A stretch of 64,000 bases of DNA from Aggregatimonas sangjinii (GCF_005943945.1 NZ_CP040710.1:1747001-1811000), one strand, 5' to 3'. Counted from the stretch's first letter, positions 34,579-44,236 are shown. Translations and numbers: made by a program. Notes: generated by a model from the letters alone, not told the origin.

Positions 34579-36897
34579 ATGATAAAAAATTATTTTTTAG
34601 CTGTTTTCGCGATGCTTGTGCTGTTTTCCTGTGGTCAAAATACCGACCGGAAAGGTATCTATGTAAAAGACATCAGTGCATTGCACAACGCCATAAAAAA
34701 TGCAAAACCGGGGGACGAAATCGTTATGGCGAATGGAGATTGGAACGATGTCGAAATCCGATTTGTAGGGTATGGAACCGAGGAACAACCCATTACGCTT
34801 AAAGCCGAAACGGCAGGAGAGGTGCTCATTAAGGGCAAATCCGATTTAAAATTAGGTGGGGAATATTTGATTGTGAACGGATTACACTTCAACACCGGAT
34901 ACTCCCCATCCAGCGCGGTCATCGAGTTTGCCACAAGCCGGGATACGGTCGCCAACCACTCTCGGGTAACCCATTGTGTGCTGAAGGGCTTCAATAAACC
35001 CCAAAGAAATCAAACCGATTTATGGGTACTGTTCAAGGGGCGCCATAACGAATTAGATCACTGTTACATCGCAGGAAAATCGAACAGGGGACCTACCGTC
35101 AGGGTTGATTTGGAAGGAAATCGGAATATCAAGAACTACCATAAAATCACGAATAACCATTTTGGGCCAAGACCACCCAAGGGAGGCCCCAGTGCGGAAA
35201 CCATCCAAATCGGGAATAGTTATACCTCTATGGCGCCAAGTTATACGCTGGTAGCGAACAATTTTTTCGAACGTTGTAACGGGGAGGTGGAAGTGATTTC
35301 CAGCAAAACGAATTTCAATGAATTTCGAAACAACGTGTTTTATAAGAGCGAAGGCTCATTGGTCACCCGGCACGGAAATTATTGTACCGTAGACGGCAAT
35401 TACTTCATCGGGGATGAAAATTCGGAACAAATTGGAGGGATACGCTTGATTGGCACAGGGCATTGGGTCACGAACAATTATTTCTACAATCTAAAGGGAA
35501 GTATATTTAGGAGTCCGCTTGCGGTGATGAACGGTATTCCAAAATCTCCGTTAAATCGGTATATACAAGTCACCGACGTTGTGGTCGCCTACAATTCTTG
35601 GATAAATTGCGACGCTCCCCTGCAGTTTGGTGTGGGGTCGAATATCGATCAGAAGGAGGTGCTTCCCGCTTCCGAAATCCGGTCCGAGCGACCTATTCGT
35701 ACCCTTGTAGCAAATAATCTGGTCTATAACGATACTGGGGATGCGCATCCCATCGTTGCCCACGACTCCTTGGATGGTATCACCTTTAAAAGCAATGTAA
35801 TCGACAATCAAGGGGTATCGTTCCCGTATGAATCCGCTTTTGAGCAGAAGGACTTTTCGCTTTCGGAGTTGGATGAGAATCTTTTTATACCGACCGAAGG
35901 CTTACCGGATGTAGCGCTGTACCAAGGATTCGAGTTTGACCAAATTACGGAGGATTTGTTCGGAAATTCGCGAAAAGGGAAAAATCAGGTCGGTGCGGTT
36001 GCCGGCAAACCTGAAAGGAAGCCGGAGCTTATGGATTTGTCGAAATACGGGCCGGATTGGTATTCCCTTATTTCCCAAGAAAAAATGCCCGCCCAAAAAC
36101 ATTCCGTTGGTTCGGCGGCCGAATTGGAAACCGCCGTTCGTGAGGCGCAAAGCGGCGATACGATTCTATTGACCATCGATCGGTACGCCCTAGAGACCCC
36201 ATTGAAAATCGACAAAAAGCTTAGTATATATTCCAAGGGTGAAAAAAAGGCTACCATTACGTACAACGGCCCATCAAAAACCCCGCTATTTGAGATGAAC
36301 CCAAAAGGGGAGTTGGTCTTAGAATCGGTAATTCTTGAAGGAAATAGCGAGAACTATGCCTTTGCCAGTTTAGAGGAAAACATGTCCAGCCTATATAACC
36401 TAGAGGTTACGAACGCCGAAATCACGAGCTTTGACTACGTGTTGAAAGGATATAAACATTCCTTTTCCGAATATAATCAATTCAAGGCTACTCTAATAAA
36501 GGATTGTAACAATGGAATTGAACTCGCGGCGGAAGATGATGACAAAGGCGATTACAATGCGGAGAACCTACTTGTTACCGATTGCCGGTTCGAAAACGTT
36601 AGCAGAAATGTGATCGACTATTACCGGGGGGGCTATGACGAATCCACAGTGGGCGGCAACTTAGTTGTAACCAACAGTTCATTTATCAATTGCGGAGCTC
36701 AAGAAGAGGACGGGATTTTAATCAATACCTATGGTATAATCAATGTCGCCATTTCCGGTAATACCTTCAAAAACAATCAAGTAAAAATGGTCGCACGTTT
36801 ATGGGGGGCAAAGAACAATTCACATTCCGATAATGTTATCGAGAATTCCGGAGATTTGGTTGTTGAACAGAACCTTCCATTAAAATTAATGTACTAG
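34579..36897 (+). CDS. PL6 family alginate lyase, lipoprotein
   Basis: 772 residues. The lipobox is LVLFSC (Cys18). A right-handed beta-helix of the PL6 family (alginate lyase/chondroitinase B) fills residues 25-480. The catalytic pair Lys243 (VISSKTNFNEFR) and Arg264 (SLVTRHGNY) is spaced by 21, as in chondroitinase B (Lys250, Arg271). A second, shorter parallel-helix region follows (about 500-770, starting SAAELETAVREAQSGDTILL), giving the two-domain form of longer PL6 enzymes. It cleaves alginate by beta-elimination at the cell surface or in the periplasm. kdgK-like follows 2 bp after its stop. Confidence 0.92.
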   Translation: MIKNYFLAVFAMLVLFSCGQNTDRKGIYVKDISALHNAIKNAKPGDEIVMANGDWNDVEIRFVGYGTEEQPITLKAETAGEVLIKGKSDLKLGGEYLIVNGLHFNTGYSPSSAVIEFATSRDTVANHSRVTHCVLKGFNKPQRNQTDLWVLFKGRHNELDHCYIAGKSNRGPTVRVDLEGNRNIKNYHKITNNHFGPRPPKGGPSAETIQIGNSYTSMAPSYTLVANNFFERCNGEVEVISSKTNFNEFRNNVFYKSEGSLVTRHGNYCTVDGNYFIGDENSEQIGGIRLIGTGHWVTNNYFYNLKGSIFRSPLAVMNGIPKSPLNRYIQVTDVVVAYNSWINCDAPLQFGVGSNIDQKEVLPASEIRSERPIRTLVANNLVYNDTGDAHPIVAHDSLDGITFKSNVIDNQGVSFPYESAFEQKDFSLSELDENLFIPTEGLPDVALYQGFEFDQITEDLFGNSRKGKNQVGAVAGKPERKPELMDLSKYGPDWYSLISQEKMPAQKHSVGSAAELETAVREAQSGDTILLTIDRYALETPLKIDKKLSIYSKGEKKATITYNGPSKTPLFEMNPKGELVLESVILEGNSENYAFASLEENMSSLYNLEVTNAEITSFDYVLKGYKHSFSEYNQFKATLIKDCNNGIELAAEDDDKGDYNAENLLVTDCRFENVSRNVIDYYRGGYDESTVGGNLVVTNSSFINCGAQEEDGILINTYGIINVAISGNTFKNNQVKMVARLWGAKNNSHSDNVIENSGDLVVEQNLPLKLMY

Positions 36898-36899
36898 AA

Positions 36900-37895
36900 A
36901 TGATGACGAAAAAAGTAATCACTTTCGGCGAAGTAATGATGCGGTTGTCCCCGCCGGGCTATGAAAAATTTTCGCAGGCTTCCCACTTTGAATTGGTCTA
37001 CGGAGGCGGAGAGGCGAATGTCGCCATTTCATGTGCCTACTTGGGCATGAAAGCGGCCCATGTGACGCGATTTCCGGATAACGCTTTGGGAAAGGCTGCC
37101 ACCCAGTTCTTACGAAAGCATTGGTTAAGTACCGAACATGTCCTCTATGGCGATCAGATGATGGGCAAATATTTTTTGGAAAAAGGTGCCGTACATCGGC
37201 CCAGCGAGGTTATCTATGAACGGGAAGGATCTTCGTTCTCTTTGATCGAACCGGCAATGATAAATTGGGAGGATGTGCTCAAAGACGCCGATTGGTTTCA
37301 TTGGACAGGTATTACCCCCGCCATTTCAGAAGGTGCCGCCAAATGTTGTCTAGAGGCCATCAAAACAGCGAACAAGCTGGGAATAATGGTTTCAGGGGAC
37401 ATCAATTCGCGTAGCAATATGTGGAAATACGGAAAATCGATGCAGCAAATCATACCAAATTTGGCACAACATTGTGATGTCATTATTTGCAGTAGCAGCG
37501 GGATGCGCGAAATGTTTGGTTTGGAAGGCAAGTTCCAGTCTTTGGCCGAACAGATAATCACTCTTTATCCAAAAGTTAATAAAGTGGTTAAAAAAACGCG
37601 AACGACGCTAAGTGCATCCCACCATCAAATTAAAGGTAAAATGTGGAATGGTGAAGAGTACATCAAGACCGATAAGCTCAATATAACCCATATTATCGAC
37701 CGTGTCGGTACAGGAGATGCCTTTGCCGCCGGACTCATTTACGGGCTTTTGCATTTCGATGACGAGCAGGCCCTGGATTTTGCCACCGCTGCCTGCGCCC
37801 TAAAACATACCGTTCCTGGGGATGTCAATACCGTATCGCTGGAAAACGTACAAAGTTTGATGGAAGGGGATACTTCCGGTGCCATCAAGAGGTAA
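36900..37895 (+). CDS. PfkB-family 2-keto-3-deoxygluconate kinase-like paralogue, atypical
   Basis: 331 residues. The overall match to KdgK is clear: VITFGEVMMRLSPPGYEKFS, VYGGGEANVAIS and the ATP/catalytic GTGDAFAAGLIYG. Compared with the KdgK at 56144, two motifs differ. DLNYRAKLW there is DINSRSNMW here, and the NEEDAEKHFG (NxxE) metal-phosphate motif is replaced by SSSGMREMFG. The protein may be slow, specific for another keto-sugar, or non-catalytic. It is 2 bp downstream of the PL6 gene and clearly co-transcribed with lyases, so its role belongs to alginate catabolism. Confidence 0.8.
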   Translation: MMTKKVITFGEVMMRLSPPGYEKFSQASHFELVYGGGEANVAISCAYLGMKAAHVTRFPDNALGKAATQFLRKHWLSTEHVLYGDQMMGKYFLEKGAVHRPSEVIYEREGSSFSLIEPAMINWEDVLKDADWFHWTGITPAISEGAAKCCLEAIKTANKLGIMVSGDINSRSNMWKYGKSMQQIIPNLAQHCDVIICSSSGMREMFGLEGKFQSLAEQIITLYPKVNKVVKKTRTTLSASHHQIKGKMWNGEEYIKTDKLNITHIIDRVGTGDAFAAGLIYGLLHFDDEQALDFATAACALKHTVPGDVNTVSLENVQSLMEGDTSGAIKR

Positions 37896-37953
37896 ACGAA
37901 ATGTAAAAACGGCGGAAATCTTGTGCGAAAATTACTTTTAAACAAAAACCAAA

Positions 37954-38982
37954 ATGAAAACCCGAGCCATTACCATCTCTGTGATCCTCATATTGTTGGG
38001 CTTTTTATTCTTCCTTGGTAGTTGCAAGGAGAAAACGAAGCAAGTTCAAAGCGTAGCATCCGCAGCGCATAAATACCCGAGCGATGTTATCCCGTTTATG
38101 GATGAATGGAAGATTCTTTGTGGAGATGGGACCCGTTCAGAAGATTTGGTGAATTTTGAAAAGAAGGATTTTTTTTATGTCGAAAATGATGGGCAAACCG
38201 ATTGGGTGGTGTATAAAACCCCGAATTCGGGTGTCACCTCGCGAACCTCGAGCAATACCCGAACGGAGTTAGGGCAAAAAGCCCATTGGATTCCCGAAAC
38301 CGGTGGTAAACTGACTGGTACCCTGAAAGTAATGCAGGTGTCGACTACGGGTGATGCGACCGTATCTTCCTCCTTCTCGACGGTCGTTGGACAAATCCAT
38401 AGCGATGAAGGACATGAGAATGAACCTTTAAAAGTTTTTTACAAGAAGTTTCCCGGCCATGAAAAAGGTTCGGTCTTTTGGAATTATGAAATCAACACTG
38501 CCGGGAGTAATGAGGGCCGATGGGATTTTTCGACCGCCGTTTGGGGGTATGATTTTTCAGATGTTGGTGCAAGTGCAACAGAAAATCCTGAAGAACCGCA
38601 AGACGGTGTGGCCCTAGGCGAAGAATTCAGTTATGAAGTAAATGTTTTTGAAGGTATGATGTATCTCACTTTTACGGCTGAAGGTCATGAAACCAAAAAA
38701 TTCGCCAAGAATTTATTGAAATCCGATTTTGTCACAAAAGCCGATGTCCCTGAACAAATTTTAGCCACCTATTACGAGAGAGGCCGTGATGGCGTTGAAC
38801 GAGATACGGCCTACACTGGAGAAATACAATATTTTAAGCAAGGCTGTTACAATCAGGCAAACGGAAAGTCCACAAAATCAGAAACCTATGGCGGTGATAT
38901 AGCAAAGCAGTACGCTAACGGAAGTTTTGCCGAGGTATGGTTTAAGGATGCAACCGTTGGTGCGGGAACAAAACCCAATTAA
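37954..38982 (+). CDS. PL7 family alginate lyase, lipoprotein (tandem pair member 1)
   Basis: 342 residues. The lipobox is FLGSC (Cys24). PL7 beta-jelly-roll motifs are in order: SNTRTELGQK (RTEL), VVGQIHSDEGHENE (QIH) and YFKQGCYNQANGK (the closing YFKxGxYxQ variant). The Arg, Gln, His and Tyr of the PL7 active site are all present. It shares the GHENEPLKVFYKKFPGH block with the next gene, so the two arose by tandem duplication. The layout resembles PL7 subfamily 5 exolytic enzymes; the subfamily is from memory. It is part of the lyase operon, 58 bp after the kinase-like gene. Confidence 0.92.
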   Translation: MKTRAITISVILILLGFLFFLGSCKEKTKQVQSVASAAHKYPSDVIPFMDEWKILCGDGTRSEDLVNFEKKDFFYVENDGQTDWVVYKTPNSGVTSRTSSNTRTELGQKAHWIPETGGKLTGTLKVMQVSTTGDATVSSSFSTVVGQIHSDEGHENEPLKVFYKKFPGHEKGSVFWNYEINTAGSNEGRWDFSTAVWGYDFSDVGASATENPEEPQDGVALGEEFSYEVNVFEGMMYLTFTAEGHETKKFAKNLLKSDFVTKADVPEQILATYYERGRDGVERDTAYTGEIQYFKQGCYNQANGKSTKSETYGGDIAKQYANGSFAEVWFKDATVGAGTKPN

Positions 38983-38989
38983 TATAAAG

Positions 38990-40111
38990 ATGAAACTAAA
39001 CACTAAAAACGTATTCACGTCCGCTATTATCCCTTTGGCGCTTTGTACTTTTCAAATACTTGGTAGTTGCAAGCACACCGATAAGAAACCAAATACTCCT
39101 ACTTCCCCTAACACCGGTAAAAACGCGACGCAACAAGCTGTACACGCGAGTGATGTTATTCCATTCTTTGAACATTGGAATTTAATCTTGGGCGACGGTT
39201 CTAATGTGGGTAAGGCGGTTGACTACGAGAATAAGGATTTTTTTTACACCACAAATGACGGCAATAGCGATTGGGTCGTATTTAAGACGCCGAATGGTGG
39301 AGACACACATGGCACCTCTAATAACACAAGAACCGAATTGGCACAGTTAAAAAAATGGTATCCAAAAACTGCCAATGATAAATTGTCGGCTACGCTGAAG
39401 GTGATGAACGTATCAGCCACGGGTGATGCTCGTGTCGCCTCGACTCATTCGGTAGTGGTAGGACAGATTCACAGTGCCGATGGGCATGAGAACGAGCCTT
39501 TAAAAATATTTTATAAAAAGTTTCCAGGGCACACGAAGGGTTCTGTCTTTTGGCACTATGAAATCAATACAGCCGGTGATGACAATTCGGGAAGATGGGA
39601 TTATTCCTCCGCAGTCTGGGGCCATGACTTTTCTGTTGTCGGCGACTCGGCGAAAACCTATCCAAAAGAGCCCGAAGACGGTATTTTATTAGGTGAAGAA
39701 TTTAGTTATCAAATCGAGGTTAAAGAGGGTATAATGAACTTAAAATTTTCCAGTGACGGTCATGAAACCAAAACGTTTATAAAAAACTTGATTGAATCGG
39801 AATTTACCACAACAGCAGATATACCTGAGCAGACACAAAAATTATTTGTTCCGATTGGTCAAGATGGGGTAGAGCGTGCAACCGCATATACAGGTGAGGG
39901 TTTATTCTTTAAATTGGGTTGTTACAATCAAACGAATGGAAAATCCCCTGAAGAAAATCAAAATTGGTGTTCTGGAGCGGAAACGCATGGCGGGGACATT
40001 CAGAAACAATATGCGGACGGAAATTATGCAGAAGTTTGGTTTAAATCAGGGAGTATTACGATAAGTGATGCCGCGGTTTCAAATAAAGGGTATTTCACTA
40101 AAAACGATTAA
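38990..40111 (+). CDS. PL7 family alginate lyase, lipoprotein (tandem pair member 2)
   Basis: 373 residues from ATG at 38990, 7 bp after the preceding stop; an upstream in-frame ATG at 38927 would overlap the previous gene and delay the signal sequence. The lipobox is ILGSC (Cys27). Motifs are NNTRTELAQL, VVGQIHSADGHENEP and FFKLGCYNQTNGK, with a small insert and a C-terminal extension of about 20 residues not found in its sister. The near-identical core shows recent duplication and suggests related but not identical cleavage preference. Confidence 0.92.
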   Translation: MKLNTKNVFTSAIIPLALCTFQILGSCKHTDKKPNTPTSPNTGKNATQQAVHASDVIPFFEHWNLILGDGSNVGKAVDYENKDFFYTTNDGNSDWVVFKTPNGGDTHGTSNNTRTELAQLKKWYPKTANDKLSATLKVMNVSATGDARVASTHSVVVGQIHSADGHENEPLKIFYKKFPGHTKGSVFWHYEINTAGDDNSGRWDYSSAVWGHDFSVVGDSAKTYPKEPEDGILLGEEFSYQIEVKEGIMNLKFSSDGHETKTFIKNLIESEFTTTADIPEQTQKLFVPIGQDGVERATAYTGEGLFFKLGCYNQTNGKSPEENQNWCSGAETHGGDIQKQYADGNYAEVWFKSGSITISDAAVSNKGYFTKND

Positions 40112-40140
40112 ATAACTTAACTTAGAAATAATGGTGCATT

Positions 40141-40150
40141 TGGTAAACCA
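40141..40150 (+). promoter_or_regulatory. Single TGGTNAACCA half-operator before PL17
   Basis: TGGTAAACCA, identical to the first box at 33861, lies 22 bp before the chosen PL17 start. The overlapping octamer TGCATTTG (40135-40142) is one mismatch from the -7 consensus in the same register as at the full operators. No second box is present. Confidence 0.5.
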
Positions 40151-40172
40151 ATTCAGATGCCTTTTGAATATA

Positions 40173-42422
40173 ATGAAAAAGAAGAAGACTATAATTTATT
40201 TGATGTGCCTTATTTATTTGACACTAAGTGTATCTGCGTCTTCACTGCAGGCCCAAGAGCACCCTAAATTAATTCTTACCAAAGCTGGTGTCGAAAAAAT
40301 CAGGGCTGAATTGGGCAAGGTGCCCCTATTCGATGCGTCCTTGGCGCAACTGAAAAAAGAGGTCGATGCTGAAATTGCTTTGGATATTGATACTCCAGTC
40401 CCAAAAGATTATTCTGGGGGCTACACCCATACCCGTCATAAAAAGAATTGGATAGTCCTTCAAAATGCAGGTCTGCTTTTCCAGATTTTAGAGGATGAGA
40501 AATATGCGATTTATGTACGGGATATGTTATTGCAATATGCGGAGTTGTATCCTACTTTACCGGCGCACCCAAAAACGCGTTCCTATGCCAGGGGTAAACT
40601 GTTCTGGCAATGTCTAAACGATTCCAATTGGTTGGTTTATGTGAGTCAGGCTTACGATTGCATTTACGATTGGCTCTCTAAAAAAGAACGTAAAAACTTA
40701 GAGAAGAATTTATTTAGACCTTTTGCAGATTGGATATCCGTAAAAAATCCGCAGTTCTACAACCGTGTGCACAACCACAGCACATGGGGTAATGCCGCTG
40801 TGGGCATGATTGGTTTGGTTATGGGTGATGATGAATTGGTAGATAGAGCTTTGTATGGTCTTAAAGATGCTCCCTTAAATACGGGGGAAAAGGATGATGA
40901 TGGTGGCTTTATTTATGCAGAGGATGGTAAAGCTGGTTTTTTGGCAAATCTTGATGAACCATTTTCACCGGATGGTTATTATACGGAAGGACCTTATTAC
41001 CAGCGCTATGCCATGTATCCGTTCTTGATTTTTGCAGAAGGATTGGAAAACGTAAAACCGGAACTAAAGATTTTCGAGTATAAGAATGGCGTTTTGTTAA
41101 AGGCTGTTCATGCACTCTTAAACCTTTCGGATGCCGATGGAGAATTCTTTCCCTTAAACGATGGGCAAAAAGGAATGTCGATTTATACCTCTTCATTGGT
41201 AAGTGCTGTAGATATTGCCTATCATTACGGGGGTAACAATCCGCAATTATTAAGCATAGCCCAAGAACAAGGCAAAGTATTATTGGATGATTCCGGCTTG
41301 GCGGTTGCTATGGGTATTAGAGATGGACTGGCAGTGCCTTTTGAAAAAAAGTCCATCAATTTGTCCGATGGTTCTATGGGGGAGCAGGGTGGAGTTGGAA
41401 TTTTGCGATATGGCAATGAAGATTTGACCTTGGTATTCAAATATGCTGCTCAAGGATTAAGCCACGGACATTATGATAAGTTGTCTTATTCCTTTTTTGA
41501 AAAAGGAGATGAAGTACTACAGGATTATGGCTTATCGAGATTTGTAAATATTGAACAAAAAGGGGGCGGCAATTACTTAAAAGAAAACAAGACTTGGGCA
41601 AAGCAGACCATAGCGCATAATACTTTGGTCCAGAACAAAACTTCCCATTTTAAAGGCATATATGAAACAGCTAGCAAGCATCACTCAGAATTGTATTTCT
41701 TTGATGCTTCAAAAAGTGAAGTCCAAGTAGTAAGTGCGAAAGAAAGTAATGCCTATCCCGGTACCGAAATGCATCGCACAATGGCACTTATAAAGGAGGA
41801 TGGTTTTGAAAAACCTTTTCTCTTGGATATTTTAAAAGTAACATCCGACAGTATTCATCAATATGACCTACCTTTTTATTTTATGGGTCAAGTAATACAA
41901 ACAAATTTTGAGTATAAGGCACCAGAAACCGTGGAGCCATTAGGTAATACATTCGGCTATCAACATTTATGGACGGAAGGAGTAGGTAACGCAAGCGGCG
42001 AAAACACCAAATTTAGTTGGATGAATAAGCGTCGTTTTTACACACTAACTACAACAACTACAGCAGCTGATGAAATACGCTTTGTTCGAATAGGGGCAAA
42101 TGACCCGGAATTCAATTTGCGACGTGATGCAGGATTATTGCTGCAGCGAAAAGATGTGCAGCATACCACCTTTGTGTCGGTAATCGAATCACATGGCAGT
42201 TATAGTCCCGTTTCGGAGTTTGCAGTAAATTCAAAAAGTAGCATTGCAGCTGTAAAAATCCTTCACGACGACGACAGGTATACGGCAATAGAGATAGCGT
42301 CTATTGATGGTGGGAAGCACTTATTTATACTTTCAAACAGCGATGCCGCCAAGACGAGTAAGCATAAATTAAACATTAACGGGAATGATTATTCATGGTC
42401 AGGCCCCCATTATTTCAACTAA
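40173..42422 (+). CDS. PL17 family oligoalginate lyase
   Basis: 749 residues from ATG at 40173. This start gives a clean signal peptide ending LQAQ/EHPK; the in-frame ATG at 40131 would place the operator box inside the gene. An alpha/alpha-toroid (about 30-350) carries NHSTWGNA with His202 and the EGPYYQRY tyrosines (275-279). A beta-sheet heparinase II/III-like domain follows, with LSHGHYDKLSYSF. These are the catalytic features of PL17 exolyases, which release unsaturated monomers from oligoalginate. It is followed 13 bp later by kdgF, which processes the product. Confidence 0.92.
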   Translation: MKKKKTIIYLMCLIYLTLSVSASSLQAQEHPKLILTKAGVEKIRAELGKVPLFDASLAQLKKEVDAEIALDIDTPVPKDYSGGYTHTRHKKNWIVLQNAGLLFQILEDEKYAIYVRDMLLQYAELYPTLPAHPKTRSYARGKLFWQCLNDSNWLVYVSQAYDCIYDWLSKKERKNLEKNLFRPFADWISVKNPQFYNRVHNHSTWGNAAVGMIGLVMGDDELVDRALYGLKDAPLNTGEKDDDGGFIYAEDGKAGFLANLDEPFSPDGYYTEGPYYQRYAMYPFLIFAEGLENVKPELKIFEYKNGVLLKAVHALLNLSDADGEFFPLNDGQKGMSIYTSSLVSAVDIAYHYGGNNPQLLSIAQEQGKVLLDDSGLAVAMGIRDGLAVPFEKKSINLSDGSMGEQGGVGILRYGNEDLTLVFKYAAQGLSHGHYDKLSYSFFEKGDEVLQDYGLSRFVNIEQKGGGNYLKENKTWAKQTIAHNTLVQNKTSHFKGIYETASKHHSELYFFDASKSEVQVVSAKESNAYPGTEMHRTMALIKEDGFEKPFLLDILKVTSDSIHQYDLPFYFMGQVIQTNFEYKAPETVEPLGNTFGYQHLWTEGVGNASGENTKFSWMNKRRFYTLTTTTTAADEIRFVRIGANDPEFNLRRDAGLLLQRKDVQHTTFVSVIESHGSYSPVSEFAVNSKSSIAAVKILHDDDRYTAIEIASIDGGKHLFILSNSDAAKTSKHKLNINGNDYSWSGPHYFN

Positions 42423-42435
42423 AAAAGATAAAATT

Positions 42436-42813
42436 ATGAAACGATTTAGTGAAAAATATATCACCACAAAGGAATTGGAATGGGAAGAACTCGGTGGAGG
42501 AGTATCAAGAAAATTCTTAGGGTACGATAACCAAATCATGATGGTAAAAGTAAAATTCGAGAAGGGTGCATTGGGATCCCCACATCAACATTTTCACACC
42601 CAAGCTACCTATTGTGTCTCAGGTAAATTTGAATTCGAGATTGATGGAGAAAAGAAAATTGTGGAAGCAGGGGATGGGGTCTATATTGAACCTAATTTGT
42701 TGCACAGTGCAATCTGCCTGGAAGAGGGGATGCTTATCGACACCTTTAGCCCTGTTCGAGAAGATTTTCTAACTGGGGATGGCGTGTCTTATTTTGGAGA
42801 TAAAGAATCTTAA
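42436..42813 (+). CDS. kdgF: KdgF, unsaturated uronate ring-opening cupin
   Basis: 125 residues from ATG at 42436. KdgF converts 4,5-unsaturated monouronates to the linear keto form (DEH). The cupin has the metal motif HQHFHTQATYCVSG (His-x-His...Gln) and a later EPNLLHSA His. The start was set after the PL17 stop, since the 17 codons upstream lie in its 3' end. A terminator follows immediately, so it is the last gene of the PL6-to-KdgF unit. Placement right after an exolyase is the usual order. Confidence 0.9.
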   Translation: MKRFSEKYITTKELEWEELGGGVSRKFLGYDNQIMMVKVKFEKGALGSPHQHFHTQATYCVSGKFEFEIDGEKKIVEAGDGVYIEPNLLHSAICLEEGMLIDTFSPVREDFLTGDGVSYFGDKES

Positions 42814-42817
42814 TAAA

Positions 42818-42857
42818 AAAGCCAGTCAATGAAATTAGAATTTCATGACTGCCTTTA
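42818..42857 (+). terminator. Intrinsic terminator after kdgF
   Basis: A stem of about 13 pairs (CAGTCAATGAAATT against AATTTCATGACTG, with one bulged A) is followed by CCTTTAATTTT. It ends the first alginate unit. Confidence 0.8.
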
Positions 42858-42900
42858 ATTTTAAAATAAAACAAGCGCTATTCGCTAAAGTGGAATAGAT

Positions 42901-43665
42901 ATGAAAAATAAACTTACCGGAAAAAATGTGCTCATTACAGCTGGTGCCCAAGGCATTGGCGAAGCAATAACCAAACACTTTATCGATAGTGGGGCCAATG
43001 TGGCCATTCATTATTTTTCGAGTGCGGAAACTGCAATCGAATTGGCAGGATATGCGACTAGTAAAGGACTAAAAGCGGTAGCGGTCAGCGGCGACTTAAC
43101 AATAGAGGACCAGGCGAACGACTTAGTTGAAAAAGCAGTGGAGGCGCTTGGTAGTTTGGATATATTAATCAACAATGCGGGCTCCCTAGTAGCGCGTAAA
43201 ATGCTTGACGAAATGGAGGCCGAGTTCTGGCACAAGGTAATGGATATCAACCTTACGTCCATGATGTTTGTAACGCGAGCGGCAACTCCTTATCTAACAA
43301 AAAACAAAAATAGCAGTATTGTTAATTTGGCATCGCTTGCCGGGCGTAAAGGGGGGCATCCGGGATCATTGGTATATTCGACCAGTAAGGGAGCTATCCT
43401 TACATTTACAAGGGCACTCTCCTCTGAATTGGGGCCCTTTGGTACACGAGTGAATGCAGTTGCCCCGGGCCTTATTCTTGGAACATCGTTCCACAATACG
43501 CACACCACAAAAGAATCCGCAGCCGCTACAACGGCAGGTATTCCAATTCAACGTGCCGGTAATGCGGATGACGTGGCACGAGCGGTGCGCTATCTGGCGT
43601 CCGAATACGATGGTTTTATTACCGGCGCAACGCTCGACATCAATGGTGGCGTTTACAATATGTAA
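42901..43665 (+). CDS. SDR-family oxidoreductase
   Basis: 254 residues. It is a classical short-chain dehydrogenase: cofactor motif ITAGAQGIGEA (residues 12-22), NNAG at about 92-95, catalytic Ser-Tyr-Lys with YSTSKGA, and the C-terminal GATLDINGGVYNM. An SDR in an alginate locus usually reduces DEH to KDG. A second SDR at 55262 sits next to the transporter and KdgK and is the stronger DEH-reductase candidate; this one might act on another keto-uronate or a different cofactor. It stands alone between a terminator and the susC promoter. Confidence 0.85.
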   Translation: MKNKLTGKNVLITAGAQGIGEAITKHFIDSGANVAIHYFSSAETAIELAGYATSKGLKAVAVSGDLTIEDQANDLVEKAVEALGSLDILINNAGSLVARKMLDEMEAEFWHKVMDINLTSMMFVTRAATPYLTKNKNSSIVNLASLAGRKGGHPGSLVYSTSKGAILTFTRALSSELGPFGTRVNAVAPGLILGTSFHNTHTTKESAAATTAGIPIQRAGNADDVARAVRYLASEYDGFITGATLDINGGVYNM

Positions 43666-43932
43666 CTCCCGTAAAACTCCACTTGTATGCGATGCCGATA
43701 TCAAATACTTCATCGAGAAGCTGCTAAGGGAGAAACTGCGAACACTGCTTCCTTTCTATCGCCTACCGATACCTCATTTAAGACCCGTTCGAATATCGCC
43801 ATCAACGGTGGACCGCCCTTTTCCTAGCCAGCGTGGATTCACGGATAAAGAGTTAAAGGCAGGTTTCATCCTAACACTGCAAGCCCGAAATGTTAAATTT
43901 TCATTTTTCCTTTTTTTAACGAATAAATAACA

Positions 43933-43961
43933 TATATTTGGTCAACCAAACTGGTTAACCA
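43933..43961 (+). promoter_or_regulatory. Promoter -7 element with tandem GntR-type operator, susC unit
   Basis: TATATTTG (43933-43940) matches TAnnTTTG and its last two bases start the box TGGTCAACCA (43939-43948). AAC then separates a second box TGGTTAACCA (43952-43961). Register and spacing are the same as at 33855-33883. No good -33 TTTG is seen. Confidence 0.72.
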
Positions 43962-44025
43962 ATATGGAAAACCAATTATAATCAAAAATAACTGTCTGAT
44001 GAAATCATAAATAAACCTCATAAAA

Positions 44026-44051
44026 AAAGGATGGGGTGCAACCCATCCTTT
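44026..44051 (+). other. Leader hairpin between susC promoter and start codon
   Basis: AAAGGATGGG and CCCATCCTTT form ten pairs around a six-base loop. Rightward the stem is followed by only a short T run; leftward it would be a good terminator with seven Ts. It may be an attenuator or a stabilising leader structure. Confidence 0.55.
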
Positions 44052-44236
44052 CAATCAAATTACTTCATTTCTAAGGCGAAGTAAAACTTGTAACTATTGC
44101 TAGCTACACGCTTCTAACAAACATAGTTAAATTCTTTGAAGTTGTGTAATGGCAGGTGAACCGTGATTTTCGTGAAATCATGTGAAAAACATCGGAGTAA
44201 TGGCCGGTTTTCTTAACTAACTTAATATCAACACAA

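Larger units (their letters stand above)
43666..44236. other. 571-bp region with the susC promoter, operator and leader
   Basis: A 158-codon frame crossing from the SDR gene to 43930 is not a believable protein. The functional content is the promoter/operator at 43933-43961 and a hairpin at 44026-44051, leaving an untranslated leader of about 290 nt before susC. Confidence 0.6.

Noticed and set aside
43454-43930. 158-codon rightward frame after the SDR gene
   Set aside because: It begins inside the SDR gene in another frame and its downstream half is not protein-like.
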